15,762 bases of DNA from Oscillospiraceae bacterium (GCA_031255955.1 JAIRRO010000143.1:1-15762), one strand, 5' to 3'; shown: positions 7,210-14,753, numbered from the stretch's first letter. The notes: generated by a model from the letters alone, not told the origin. Numbers and translations: made by a program.

Positions 7210-7238
7210 TTGACACGGTTACGCCCCGGTGGTAGAAT
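7210..7238 (+). promoter_or_regulatory. Promoter of the small membrane-protein gene
   Basis: TTGACA (7210-7215, perfect) and TAGAAT (7233-7238, five of six) have a 17-base spacer. The start codon of the gene is at 7432, so the leader would be about 185 bases long. Confidence 0.75.
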
Positions 7239-7290
7239 GTTTTCAAATTGAATTATGGAGAGGGGATAGTCCAATGGGGCAGACGGCTAT

Positions 7291-7395
7291 GTGAATAAGC
7301 TCCCGTTTTACGATCGTCTGTATTATTGGATTTGCGTCGATTGCTTCAATGATTTTCAGCATATGTTCAACTGGCGCGTGGTGGAGGATAATTGA
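7291..7395 (+). other. Possible leader open reading frame in a long 5' leader
   Basis: Between the promoter at 7210-7238 and the ATG at 7432 a 34-codon frame runs from GTG 7291 to TGA 7393-7395, reading VNKLPFYDRLYYWICVDCFN and so on, unusually rich in aromatic residues and Cys. The only good purine tract upstream (GGAGAGGGG, 7257-7265) sits too far away for this GTG; it is placed better for ATG 7274, which gives only six codons (MGQTAM). The same frame is open back to ATG 7255 except for one TAG (7267-7269). It may be a decayed small gene, a regulatory leader, or chance. The rest of the 316-base gap 7116-7431 holds only the two promoters. Confidence 0.25.
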
Positions 7396-7431
7396 GCGAA
7401 TTTAGATGCTTTGGTGCAGGAGGGACTATTT

Positions 7432-7878
7432 ATGTCTCCGCAAATGGTGGTGCTTATCATCATCGGGGTGGGTACGTTTGTTTACGGAAGATTAGAGAAA
7501 AAAGGCATTATAAAGCCGCGAAACGGCGTGTTATATACGATGCCGATTCTTCTCCTTGGCGCCGTGATTTTCTATGTCGTTCGCGAAAACGACTTCAAGG
7601 GAAACAGACCGCCGGACTCCATTGAAGCCGAGCTTTTTGTGCTGCCGTTCGTTGCGGCGATGTTCGTCTTAGGCGTGTTCAGGCTGTGGCAGAGCGCTCA
7701 TCTGCGCCGAAAAATGGATAAGCTTTCGCTTGCTTACAAATCGCTCTGCGAGGAGGAAGGCTTTAGCGTGGAGCAGAGAATAAGGAGCTATAAAATTCTC
7801 GGATATCTGTATCTGATATGCGCGGGGCTGATTGGCTTAATTATGTGGCGCATTGTGCCGTTTCTTTGGGCGCGATAG
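7432..7878 (+). CDS. Small integral membrane protein of unknown function (four predicted helices)
   Basis: I do not recognise this 148-residue protein. Hydrophobic segments at about 5-18, 33-51, 67-86 and 120-140 suggest four transmembrane helices. A charged region (about 87-119, AHLRRKMDKLSLAYKSLCEE) lies between the last two and may form an amphipathic helix or short coiled coil. The start is decided by AGGAGG at 7418-7423, eight bases before ATG 7432; the frame extends upstream to TTG 7411 but that would place the ribosome binding site inside the gene. It has its own promoter (7210-7238) and long leader, is divergent from the LRR lipoprotein gene, and is followed by another promoter, so it seems to be monocistronic. 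It ends in TAG. Confidence 0.75.
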   Translation: MSPQMVVLIIIGVGTFVYGRLEKKGIIKPRNGVLYTMPILLLGAVIFYVVRENDFKGNRPPDSIEAELFVLPFVAAMFVLGVFRLWQSAHLRRKMDKLSLAYKSLCEEEGFSVEQRIRSYKILGYLYLICAGLIGLIMWRIVPFLWAR

Positions 7879-7907
7879 TTTTGTGCTGACTCTTCAAAAA
7901 AATTTGC

Positions 7908-7936
7908 TTGCATTTTTTTGCGCGCGGGTGTATTAT
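7908..7936 (+). promoter_or_regulatory. Promoter of the OB-like lipoprotein gene
   Basis: TTGCAT (7908-7913) and TATTAT (7931-7936) are 17 bases apart, 71 bases upstream of the start codon at 8007. A T-rich run precedes the spacer. This is the best candidate in the short gap between the two genes. Confidence 0.55.
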
Positions 7937-8006
7937 ATCGTCGCCGTCGTAAAAATCACGGCGGCAGGCAACAAAAATCCAAATAATGAAAAGGAGAAAA
8001 CGAAAA

Positions 8007-8810
8007 ATGAAAAAGATTCTTGCGCTGATCCTCTCTCTGGCGATGGTTCTCGCCTTCGCCGCCGCGTGCACGCCCGCTGATCCCGCGGAAACCGATCCGA
8101 CGCCCACCGCCGAGGTGCCGTCCGACGAACCCGAAGTCACCCAGGATGAGGAAACCCCGGACGATGTCCCCGCTGACGTCCTGAGCTATGCCGAGTATAT
8201 GGCGGCGGCGCTGGATACGGAGGTCACGGTCGAGACCTATGTTCAGGCAAAGCAGTCCTGGTGGGACAACAAAGCCACCGTTTATACCCAGGATGAGGAC
8301 GGTGCGTATTTCCTGTACAATATGGTCTGCTCTGAAGAGGATTATTCAAAGCTCGTCACCGGCACGAAAATCCGCGTAACCGGCTATAAAGCCGAGTGGT
8401 CGGGCGAGGTTGAGATCGTTGACGCGACGTTTGAAATCATCGACGGCAGCTATATCGCGGAGCCTGCCGATCTGACGGCGTTGCTGGGCGACGAGTCCCT
8501 GATTGCGCATCAAAACGAGTTTTTCGCAATGCGTGGTCTGACTGTTGAGACCTCTGTCGAGGGCGAAGAGGTTGCGTTCCTGTACAACTGGGACGGCTCC
8601 GGCGAGGAAGGCAGCGACCTGTACTTCAACGTCTCGCTGGACGGCACGACGTACACATTCACGGTTGAGTCCTATCTCTGTGACAGCAGCACAGAGGTTT
8701 ATTCCGCTGTCAAGAACCTGAAGGTCGGCGACACGATCGATGTCGAGGGCTTCCTGTACTGGTATGAGGGCGTAAACCCGCACATCACGGCAGTCACCGC
8801 AGCGGCGTAA
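8007..8810 (+). CDS. Secreted lipoprotein with two tandem OB-like beta domains
   Basis: This 267-residue protein has a signal peptide and lipobox ending at Cys21 (FAAAC), then an acidic Pro/Thr/Glu linker (about 22-57). Residues about 68-145 and 172-264 look like two related beta-rich domains. Each has a VTVET or LTVET strand, a central aromatic stretch with YNM or YNW, a GTKIRVTGY or GDTIDVEGF turn near its end, and a closing strand (VEIVDATF or PHITAVTA). The GDxVxVxG-type turn is typical of bacterial OB-fold domains in exported proteins. The function and ligand are unknown. ATG 8007 is preferred over ATG 7986 because GGAG (7993-7996) lies ten bases before it and the signal peptide then starts MKKIL. 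Own promoter at 7908-7936 and a strong hairpin after the stop suggest a single-gene unit. Confidence 0.8.
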   Translation: MKKILALILSLAMVLAFAAACTPADPAETDPTPTAEVPSDEPEVTQDEETPDDVPADVLSYAEYMAAALDTEVTVETYVQAKQSWWDNKATVYTQDEDGAYFLYNMVCSEEDYSKLVTGTKIRVTGYKAEWSGEVEIVDATFEIIDGSYIAEPADLTALLGDESLIAHQNEFFAMRGLTVETSVEGEEVAFLYNWDGSGEEGSDLYFNVSLDGTTYTFTVESYLCDSSTEVYSAVKNLKVGDTIDVEGFLYWYEGVNPHITAVTAAA

Positions 8811-8851
8811 CCGCAGCGGGATATCCCGCACAAAAATTATTGAATAGCGCA

Positions 8852-8883
8852 ACAACACCCCCGCGGTAACGCGGGGGTGTTGT
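8852..8883. terminator. Strong hairpin, likely bidirectional terminator
   Basis: A perfect 14-bp stem (ACAACACCCCCGCG at 8852-8865 with its complement at 8870-8883) is closed by a GTAA loop. Downstream on the plus strand is the T/G-rich GTTGTGTG; on the minus strand the sequence after the stem is T-rich (CAATAATTTTTG). It lies between the convergent lipoprotein and thiI genes and could end both. The remaining bases to 9014 hold nothing I can identify. Confidence 0.75.
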
Positions 8884-9014
8884 GTTGTGTGGGATAGTGG
8901 GCAAGCTAAGCCTCGCTGCGATGATATTCGCTTCATTTCACGCCACTTACTTTTTTAATAATACTTTTTGCAAGATTTTCTTTCAATTCCCTGTGTCTCG
9001 GCAAGAGCCTTCCG

Positions 9015-10193
9015 TCAGTCAAACGCTATGCGTTCCGCGGCGGAGAGGGCGTCGGCGATGAGCGCTTCGGCGTCAAGGGCAGCCTCTGCCGCGCGGATTT
9101 TTTCCGGGCGCGGCTTTGTGGCGGGGCGGCGGGGCGTAAACACCGTGCAGCAGTCCTCATACGGGAGAATCGACGTCTCATATGTGCCGATTTTCACCGC
9201 CCACTCCGTAATCTCGCTTTTGTCAAAGGTCAGCACGGGGCGCAGTATGGGAATCGGGGAGACTTCATTTGTGCAGGCGATGGCTTCAAGCGTTTGTGAC
9301 GCCACCTGCCCAAGGTTTTCGCCCGTGACTATCGCTTGCGCGCCCGTCCGTTCGGCTATAATCGCCGCGATGCGCGTCATAAATCGGCGGGCTATCACTG
9401 TGGCGTATTCCTCCGGGCAGACCTTTGCAATTTGCTCTTGAATTTTTGTGAACGGGACAAGCTCCGCCGTCAGGCGCCCGCAATATGCGGATAATATTTT
9501 CACGATATCAAGCGTTTTCTTTTTCGCCAGCTCTGAGGTATACGGCGGCGAGAGGAAATGCACCGGTATTATCTCCGCGCCGCGCCGCGCCGCAAGATAT
9601 GTGGACACCGGCGAATCTATCCCGCCCGACAGCAGACTGACTACCCTGCCCGCCGTGCCTTGCGGCAATCCGCCCGCGCCGCGCTCCGCCCCGCCGTGAA
9701 CAAACGCGAAGTCCTCGCGGATTTCCACGTTCACCGTCAGGCGCGGCGTGTGAACATCGACGCGGCAGTCGGGAAACGCCTCTGACAGCCTGCCGCCGAC
9801 GTATTGCGACAGTTCAATAGAGCCCATCGGGAAGCGCTTATCCGCGCGCTTGGACTCCACCTTAAAGGATTCAGCGCGCCGAAGGGCGTCCCCCAAATAC
9901 TCGCGCGCTGTTTCATATATTGCATCCGGCGACTTTTCGCACCGCGCGGCAAGCGTCAGGGACGCGGCGCCGAACACGCCCCGACATGCGTCGAACGCCG
10001 CTGTCATATCCGGCGTGTCGGCGCCGGAGCGCGGCGTGACATACACCACCGATTGGGATGAGCGCACGTCAAAATCACCCAGCGGGGCAAGACGGCGACG
10101 CACGCCGCGCTCCAGCCGCGCTTCAAAGCTGCGTCGATTTAAGCCCTTCAGCGTCATTTCGCCCTGCTTCAGCAGTATCAGCTCTCCTGTCAT
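9015..10193 (-). CDS. thiI: tRNA 4-thiouridine sulfurtransferase ThiI (no rhodanese domain)
   Basis: This 392-residue cytoplasmic enzyme adenylates and thiolates uridine 8 of tRNA; in some bacteria ThiI also feeds sulfur to thiamine thiazole synthesis. The N-terminal ferredoxin-like/THUMP region (about 1-165) recognises tRNA and opens with the typical LILLKQGEMTLKGLNRRSFE. The PP-loop ATP pyrophosphatase motif is SGGIDSP (189-195). GENLGQVASQTLEAI (291-305), PILRPV (315-320) and DCCTVFTPRRPATK (347-360) are conserved ThiI stretches. There is no C-terminal rhodanese domain, as is usual outside the gamma-proteobacterial type, so a cysteine desulfurase elsewhere must supply sulfur; none is adjacent. 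The start overlaps the comM stop as TAATG and lacks a clear ribosome binding site, which suggests translational coupling. Last gene of the minus-strand train. Confidence 0.95.
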   Translation of the reverse strand: MTGELILLKQGEMTLKGLNRRSFEARLERGVRRRLAPLGDFDVRSSQSVVYVTPRSGADTPDMTAAFDACRGVFGAASLTLAARCEKSPDAIYETAREYLGDALRRAESFKVESKRADKRFPMGSIELSQYVGGRLSEAFPDCRVDVHTPRLTVNVEIREDFAFVHGGAERGAGGLPQGTAGRVVSLLSGGIDSPVSTYLAARRGAEIIPVHFLSPPYTSELAKKKTLDIVKILSAYCGRLTAELVPFTKIQEQIAKVCPEEYATVIARRFMTRIAAIIAERTGAQAIVTGENLGQVASQTLEAIACTNEVSPIPILRPVLTFDKSEITEWAVKIGTYETSILPYEDCCTVFTPRRPATKPRPEKIRAAEAALDAEALIADALSAAERIAFD

Positions 10194-11716
10194 TATTGCG
10201 CGCCGCCCCGCAGGTCATACGTGCGATAACGCACAGCCTCCGCGATATGCGCCGGTTGAATATCGCGCTCACCGGCAAGGTCTGCAATGGTGCGCGCCAC
10301 ACGGCGCACGCGGTCATAGCTCCGTGCCGTCAGATTCAGGCGGTCAAAGGCGCGCTTCATCAGCGTATCGCCCTCCGGCGAGAGGGCGCAATGCTCCTCA
10401 AGCTGGCGCGGGTTCATATGGGCGTTGCAGTCCGTTTCGCTTTCGGTGAAGCGTAGACGCTGCAGGTCGCGCGCGGCGTTCACACGCGCGCGAATGGTCT
10501 CTGAGCTCTCGCCGTCGTGCCGCCCGCGCAGCTCCGTATATTCCAGCGAGCCGACCTCAACGAACATATCCAGCCGGTCAAGCAGGGGTCCTGAAATGCG
10601 CTCGCGATATGTCGCAACGGATTTTTCCGTGCAGACGCAGCGCCCGGAGGGGTGCCCGTGCCAGCCGCAGCGGCAGGGATTCATCGCGCATACCAGCATA
10701 AACCGGCAGGGATATGTGACGGAGCTGGCGGCGCGCGAGATGGTTATGCTGCCGTCCTCAAGCGGTTGACGCAGAGCCTCCAGCACGTCGCGGTGAAACT
10801 CCGGGAACTCATCAAGGAACAGTACGCCGTTGTGCGCCAGCGAAATTTCGCCCGGACGCGGCACAGAGCTGCCGCCGGACATCGCGGCGGGCGAAACGGT
10901 GTGGTGCGGCGAGCGGAACGGACGCTCACTCAATATCGGATTTTCGCGGTCGGTAAGCCCCGCCACGGAGTGAATTTCTGTAGCCTCTATCGTCTCGCCG
11001 CGCGTCATATCGGGCAGGATGGAGACAATGCGCCGCGCCAGCATACTTTTTCCCGCGCCCGGCGCACCGACAAGCAGAATGTTGTGTCCGCCCGCCGCCG
11101 CCACTTCAAGGGCGCGTTTGACGTTCTCCTGCCCCTTTACCTCCGCAAAGTCAAGCGTATGCCCCCGGCGCGGGGCAATCTGCGGCGGGGAGGTCGGTTC
11201 AATCGTTTTTTCGCCGCTTAAATGCGCCAAAATTTCTGACACATGCTCTGCCGGATACACCTCCAGCCCGGAGGCAAAGGCAGCCTCCGCCGCGCATTCC
11301 GACGGCAGGAACAGCCGCCGTATCCCCGCGCGCTCCGCCGCCAACGCCATCGGCAGGGCGCCGGGCACGTGGCGCAGCTCGCCCGTCAGCGACAGCTCCC
11401 CGAAAAACGCGCAATCCTCCGGAATGGGCTTTATATCCCCCGTCGCCGCCAAAACGCAGAGCATAACGGGCAAATCATACACCGTGCCGCCCTTTTTAGT
11501 GTCCGCGGGGGCAAGATTCACCGTTATGCGGGACACGGGAAATTTTATTCCGCAATTCTTTGTCGCGGCGCGAACGCGCTCGCGCGCCTCGCGCACGGCG
11601 GCGTCCGGCAGACCGACGATATCAAAGCCGGGTAAGCCGCCGGATATGAAGCACTCGACAGATACCTCATACCCGCGAATTCCGCCAAGCCCCAGCGAGC
11701 GCACGGAAGAAATCAT
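10193..11716 (-). CDS. comM: YifB/ComM-family AAA+ ATPase (Mg-chelatase-like)
   Basis: This 507-residue AAA+ ATPase belongs to the YifB/ComM family; in naturally transformable bacteria ComM is a hexameric helicase that helps branch migration of incoming DNA. The N-terminal domain (about 1-170) has the Lon-protease-like fold and family motifs GLPGFDIVGLPD and VRAATKNCGIKFP. Walker A is GAPGAGKS (217-224) and Walker B GVLFLDEF (297-304). PFRSPHHTVS (266-275) and the Cys cluster (CAMNPCRCG...GRCVC, 343-362) are the family's own marks. The C-terminal part has the expected LTARSYDRVRRVARTIADL helix. GGGGGG lies six bases before ATG 11716. It starts three bases after the mltG stop and overlaps thiI by one base. 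No competence genes are in view, so a role in transformation here is only inferred. Confidence 0.95.
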   Translation of the reverse strand: MISSVRSLGLGGIRGYEVSVECFISGGLPGFDIVGLPDAAVREARERVRAATKNCGIKFPVSRITVNLAPADTKKGGTVYDLPVMLCVLAATGDIKPIPEDCAFFGELSLTGELRHVPGALPMALAAERAGIRRLFLPSECAAEAAFASGLEVYPAEHVSEILAHLSGEKTIEPTSPPQIAPRRGHTLDFAEVKGQENVKRALEVAAAGGHNILLVGAPGAGKSMLARRIVSILPDMTRGETIEATEIHSVAGLTDRENPILSERPFRSPHHTVSPAAMSGGSSVPRPGEISLAHNGVLFLDEFPEFHRDVLEALRQPLEDGSITISRAASSVTYPCRFMLVCAMNPCRCGWHGHPSGRCVCTEKSVATYRERISGPLLDRLDMFVEVGSLEYTELRGRHDGESSETIRARVNAARDLQRLRFTESETDCNAHMNPRQLEEHCALSPEGDTLMKRAFDRLNLTARSYDRVRRVARTIADLAGERDIQPAHIAEAVRYRTYDLRGGAQ

Positions 11717-11719
11717 AAG

Positions 11720-13279
11720 CTACCCCCCGTATTGATCGCTGCGAACAAACGCCTGATGCTCTTCATATGTCTCGAAAAACTCATGACTTCTGTCCTCTCT
11801 TTTGGAAAGCGCGTAATAATAATACTTCGTATTGTCCGGATAAAGCGCCGCCTCAATGGATTTCGCGCCCGGGTTTGAGATGGGTCCCGGCGGCAGTCCC
11901 TCGACGCGATAGGTGTTGTACGGGCTGTTTATATCCGTAGAGAATTTCTCCCCCGTTTCCGCGATGACATAAAAAATTGTGGCGTCAATCTCCAAGCGCG
12001 GCATATTGGGGTTTTTCAGCCTGTTATAAATGACGGAGGCTATCTTTTTGCGGTCGGAATCCGCACCGGCTTCGCGCTCTATCATCGATGCGATGGTGAT
12101 AATTTCATGCACGGAATATCCCAGCTCGGCTGCGCGGTCATAATACTCTTTTTTGAATTTCTGATTGAAATCGCTGAGGAATTTGCTGCTGAGTACGCGC
12201 GTCGGGGAGTCGCCCATATACACGATGTATGTGTTCGGGAAGAGATACCCCTCCAGCCTTTTGCTGTCGCCGAGTGGCAGGTCCTTTAAGAATTCGTAGT
12301 CGAAATCGGTGTTGGCGGCAGCCTCCCACAAATCCTCCGCCGCGCAGACGCCGTTTTCCTCCAGCTTGGCGAACATCTCTGCCATCGTTGCGCCCTCGGG
12401 GAGCATAATTTCTATCTGGGCGCGCTTGCCGCGGGGCGTCATACCCTGCACCAGCGCGCGATAATCATAGTTCATTTGCAGGATATATGTGCCGGGGACA
12501 ATGATATCCTCGCTGTGAGAGAGCTTGGAATAGAGCTTGAAAATGGACTTGTATTTGATAAGACCGCCCTCCCGCAGCAGCTCCGCGACTTCGTCAATCG
12601 TGAAGTCGCGCGGAATTGTCACCTGCACAGAGTCGTTTGTATCGCCGAAGCCGAGCAGATCCGTCGCCGCCAGCCATAATAACGACGCCGCGACGAGCGA
12701 CACGCAGATGATGAACACCGTCAGCATTACGCCGCCGAGGCAGCCTGTTCTGCCCTCCGCGCGCGGACGAATCGGGCGGTCGTCGGGGACGTCCTCATAC
12801 TCCTTGTCAAAATCAAAATTGACATTAAATTCCCCGCCGCGCGGCGTGGGCTTCGTCTTATCAGCCATTTGTCGATTACCTCCGTTCAGTACCGGACGCG
12901 GAGCCTCCGCCGGTTGGCGATTACCGCCGATGTTATTAGCGCCGTCGCGCGGCTGCGTGGATGGTCTCGTTGACGCATATCTCTGTGGGTTTACCGGTAA
13001 ATCCGCCATCGTGGAGCGCCTCGCGCGTGCAGACCTTGTCGGTGGGTTCACAGGCAGATCCGCCACCGTGGAGCGCCTCGCGGGTGCAGACCTTGCCGGT
13101 GGGTTCACGGGCAGATCCGCCACCGTGGAGCGCCTTTCGGGTGCAGACCTTGACGGCGGGATAACCGGAAGCGACGGCGCGAAGTGGTGTTCCTTGAACT
13201 GATAGGCGTAATAGTTCTCGCCGCTCTGCTCCGTCTCCCGATTGTCCGTATTCTTTTTGTCCTTCTTCCCGTTGTCCAT
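11720..13279 (-). CDS. mltG: Endolytic murein transglycosylase MltG with repeat-bearing N-terminal tail
   Basis: MltG cuts nascent peptidoglycan strands and so limits glycan length. This 519-residue protein has a long cytoplasmic N-terminal tail (1-180), one transmembrane helix (about 182-204), a LysM-like domain (about 218-280) and the YceG catalytic domain (about 285-512). Conserved stretches include RLEGYLFPNTY (341-351), IASMIEREAG (396-405), SVIYNRL (415-421), NSPYNTY (451-457) and GLPPGPISNPG (461-471). Glu401 in IEREAG matches the catalytic Glu of the E. coli enzyme by motif. The tail holds three near copies of a 19-residue unit containing ADLPVNPP and RRST, rich in Pro, Arg and Ser, which is not part of the family core. 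The ATG at 13279 has AGGAG six bases upstream, inside a tandem repeat. It ends in TAG, three bases before comM. Confidence 0.94.
   Translation of the reverse strand: MDNGKKDKKNTDNRETEQSGENYYAYQFKEHHFAPSLPVIPPSRSAPERRSTVADLPVNPPARSAPARRSTVADLPVNPPTRSARARRSTMADLPVNPQRYASTRPSTQPRDGANNIGGNRQPAEAPRPVLNGGNRQMADKTKPTPRGGEFNVNFDFDKEYEDVPDDRPIRPRAEGRTGCLGGVMLTVFIICVSLVAASLLWLAATDLLGFGDTNDSVQVTIPRDFTIDEVAELLREGGLIKYKSIFKLYSKLSHSEDIIVPGTYILQMNYDYRALVQGMTPRGKRAQIEIMLPEGATMAEMFAKLEENGVCAAEDLWEAAANTDFDYEFLKDLPLGDSKRLEGYLFPNTYIVYMGDSPTRVLSSKFLSDFNQKFKKEYYDRAAELGYSVHEIITIASMIEREAGADSDRKKIASVIYNRLKNPNMPRLEIDATIFYVIAETGEKFSTDINSPYNTYRVEGLPPGPISNPGAKSIEAALYPDNTKYYYYALSKREDRSHEFFETYEEHQAFVRSDQYGG
12985..13155 (-). 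repeat. 57-bp in-frame tandem repeat within mltG
   Basis: Three full copies start at 12985, 13042 and 13099, with a degenerate fourth from 13156. Each encodes a 19-residue unit with ADLPVNPP. The plus-strand copies share GATCCGCCACCGTGGAGCGC with few changes. Because 57 is a multiple of three, copy-number change would lengthen or shorten the tail without breaking the frame. Confidence 0.85.
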
Positions 13280-13280
13280 C

Positions 13281-13405
13281 TGCCGCTCCTAGTAGAATTT
13301 AACGCTGCCGCTCTCGGAAAAATTTAACGCTGCCGCTCTCGGTAGAATTTAACGCTGCCGCTCCCGGAAAAATCTAACGCTGCCGCTCTCGGAAAAATTT
13401 ATCGC
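13281..13405. repeat. Five 25-bp tandem repeats upstream of mltG
   Basis: Five contiguous 25-base units begin at 13281, 13306, 13331, 13356 and 13381, each starting TGCCGCTC and ending (A/T)CGC with an A/T-rich core (for example GGAAAAATTTAACGC); a sixth start (TGCCGCT) follows at 13406. There are no spacers, so it is a minisatellite rather than a CRISPR. The unit is not a multiple of three and no protein frame crosses it. It fills almost the whole 150-base gap between mltG and the folate gene. Confidence 0.9.
13286..13290 (-). promoter_or_regulatory. Ribosome binding site of mltG, formed inside repeat copy 1
   Basis: On the minus strand AGGAG ends six bases before ATG 13279. It lies in the repeat unit at 13281-13305, where CTCCTAG replaces the CTCTCGG or CTCCCGG of the other four units, so only this copy carries a good Shine-Dalgarno core. 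Confidence 0.7.
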
Positions 13406-13429
13406 TGCCGCTTTTGATAGCTTGCGCTG

Positions 13430-14023
13430 CTATTTCGCAAAAAACAATACCTGCCTCTCAGTGACTATGCCGTTCACGCGCTCGTCAAACGACTCTGCCG
13501 GGACGCGGCGCAGTATCAATATGTCCCGCGCCAACCCTATTTTCGGCGCTGTCGCCCGCGGGAGATATCTGTCATAATATCCGCCGCCGCGCCCGAGCCG
13601 CCGCCCCGTGGAATCAAACGCCGCCGCCGGGACGATAATCAAATCCAAAGCCTCCGGCGGCAAAATTTCTGCCGTTTCGGGCGGCGCGGGGATGCCGTAC
13701 CGCGCGGGGACAAGCTCTGATAAATCGTGCAGCGCGCGCGCGTTCATCACGCCGCCCGGCAGCGATTCCGGCAGATACACGCGCTTGCCCAGCTCCAAGG
13801 CGCGCTCTATGGCGCGATGCGTGTCCGGCTCGGCGCCGATGCTGTAATAGAACAACAGGCTCTGCGCCACTATGAACTCCGGCAGGGCGATAAGCCGCCT
13901 GAATATCGCCTCGTCGGACGAAGAAAGATACTGCGCGCCAAGCACCGCCTCCGCCGCCGATATCGCGCGCCGCAGCTCGCGTTTTTCAGCCGCCGTGTCG
14001 AGGATTTCCGTAATATCAGGCAT
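13430..14023 (-). CDS. 5-formyltetrahydrofolate cyclo-ligase
   Basis: This 197-residue cytoplasmic enzyme uses ATP to convert 5-formyl-THF to 5,10-methenyl-THF, returning the stored folate to the one-carbon pool. The N-terminal KRELRRAIS (14-22) supplies the basic nucleotide-binding start of the family, and DSTGRRLGRGGGYYDRYL (137-154) contains the conserved Gly-rich GxGxGYYDR signature. ESFDERVNGIVTE (178-190) fits the conserved C-terminal DxxV..I.TE segment. The frame continues upstream past this start, but ATG 14023 has GGGAGGT at eight bases and lies one base after the tmk stop, so it is the likely start. The length matches the usual 180-200 residues. It ends in TAG at 13432-13430, after which the 25-bp repeat region begins. 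Confidence 0.93.
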   Translation of the reverse strand: MPDITEILDTAAEKRELRRAISAAEAVLGAQYLSSSDEAIFRRLIALPEFIVAQSLLFYYSIGAEPDTHRAIERALELGKRVYLPESLPGGVMNARALHDLSELVPARYGIPAPPETAEILPPEALDLIIVPAAAFDSTGRRLGRGGGYYDRYLPRATAPKIGLARDILILRRVPAESFDERVNGIVTERQVLFFAK

Positions 14024-14024
14024 G

Positions 14025-14753
14025 TCAGCGCACCTCCCGTAAAATTCGCACGGCGGCGGTGTAAATCTCCGTGTGAATTTCATTCACACTGCGCGCGGCG
14101 TTCGTATTAATCCAGCCGAGCGTTTCGGCAGCCTCTGCGGCACATTCGGCGCAAGCAGCGAGGTATTCCGTGTCGCGCTCGTGAATATCCTTCTCGCCGC
14201 CGCGCGAGCCTATCCGGGAAAGCGCCGTCGACACAGGCAGCGCAAGATGAAAAACAACGGACGGCGCGGGCAATCCCAGCAGCCGAAACTCATAATCATA
14301 CAACCAGCGGAAGAAATCCGCGCGGGCGTCCCGCGGCAGCTTAACGCCCTGATGAATGGCGTTAGAGGTTGTGTAGCGATCGGCGAAAACCGTTCCGCCG
14401 CCGTCATAATACGCGCCCCACGGCTCTTTTTTGTACGACGCGAAGCGATCCGCCGCAAAAAACGATGAGGCTGCATAGGCATTAACATCCCCCGGGGCTT
14501 TGCCCAGATCGCCCGAGAGATACATGCGCACAAGCGCGGAGTGTTCCTCCGAATATCGCGGGAAGCGCACGGATTGAAAGTCAAAGCCTTCTTTTGTCAG
14601 GCGCTTTGTAAGCCTGCGCAGCTGCGTCGATTTGCCGCTGCCGTCTATGCCCTCGATAACGATCAGCTTGCCTCTTGACAGCTTACCATTTGCTGCCGGC
14701 AAGCCGCCCGCGGCGACGGTTAAATTACCGGTGTTTTCGTCAGCCTCGCTCAT
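14025..14753 (-). CDS. tmk: Thymidylate kinase
   Basis: Thymidylate kinase phosphorylates dTMP to dTDP with ATP, an essential step for dTTP supply. The P-loop is GIDGSGKS (35-42), the dTMP-binding DRY motif is FADRYTTSNAIHQG (123-136), and SSFFAADRFASY (96-107) precedes it. The EKDIHERDTEYLAACAE region (about 187-203) takes the place of the LID. At 242 residues it is longer than the usual 205-215, mainly because of a 27-residue N-terminal extension rich in Gly, Ala and Asn before GKLIVIEG. The extension seems real because ATG 14753 has AGGAGG eight bases upstream. The start overlaps the glycosyltransferase stop by four bases (ATGA) and the stop is one base from the folate gene, so it is embedded in the gene train. 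Function is secure; the role of the extension is unknown. Confidence 0.93.
   Translation of the reverse strand: MSEADENTGNLTVAAGGLPAANGKLSRGKLIVIEGIDGSGKSTQLRRLTKRLTKEGFDFQSVRFPRYSEEHSALVRMYLSGDLGKAPGDVNAYAASSFFAADRFASYKKEPWGAYYDGGGTVFADRYTTSNAIHQGVKLPRDARADFFRWLYDYEFRLLGLPAPSVVFHLALPVSTALSRIGSRGGEKDIHERDTEYLAACAECAAEAAETLGWINTNAARSVNEIHTEIYTAAVRILREVR

Noticed and set aside
7392..7625. A 77-codon frame starting at TTG after GGAGG (7383-7387)
   Set aside because: It overlaps the 148-residue membrane-protein gene out of frame, gives a basic, featureless product, and the better AGGAGG at 7418 belongs to the ATG at 7432.
8346..8936. A 196-codon minus-strand frame opposite the OB-like lipoprotein
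   Set aside because: It runs through the terminator hairpin and has no ribosome binding site or recognisable domain.
12537..13202. A 221-codon plus-strand frame opposite mltG
   Set aside because: It mirrors the 57-bp repeat and the well-supported mltG gene; no family features.
13281..13405. The 25-bp repeats as a CRISPR array
   Set aside because: Units are directly adjacent with no spacers between them, and no cas genes are near.
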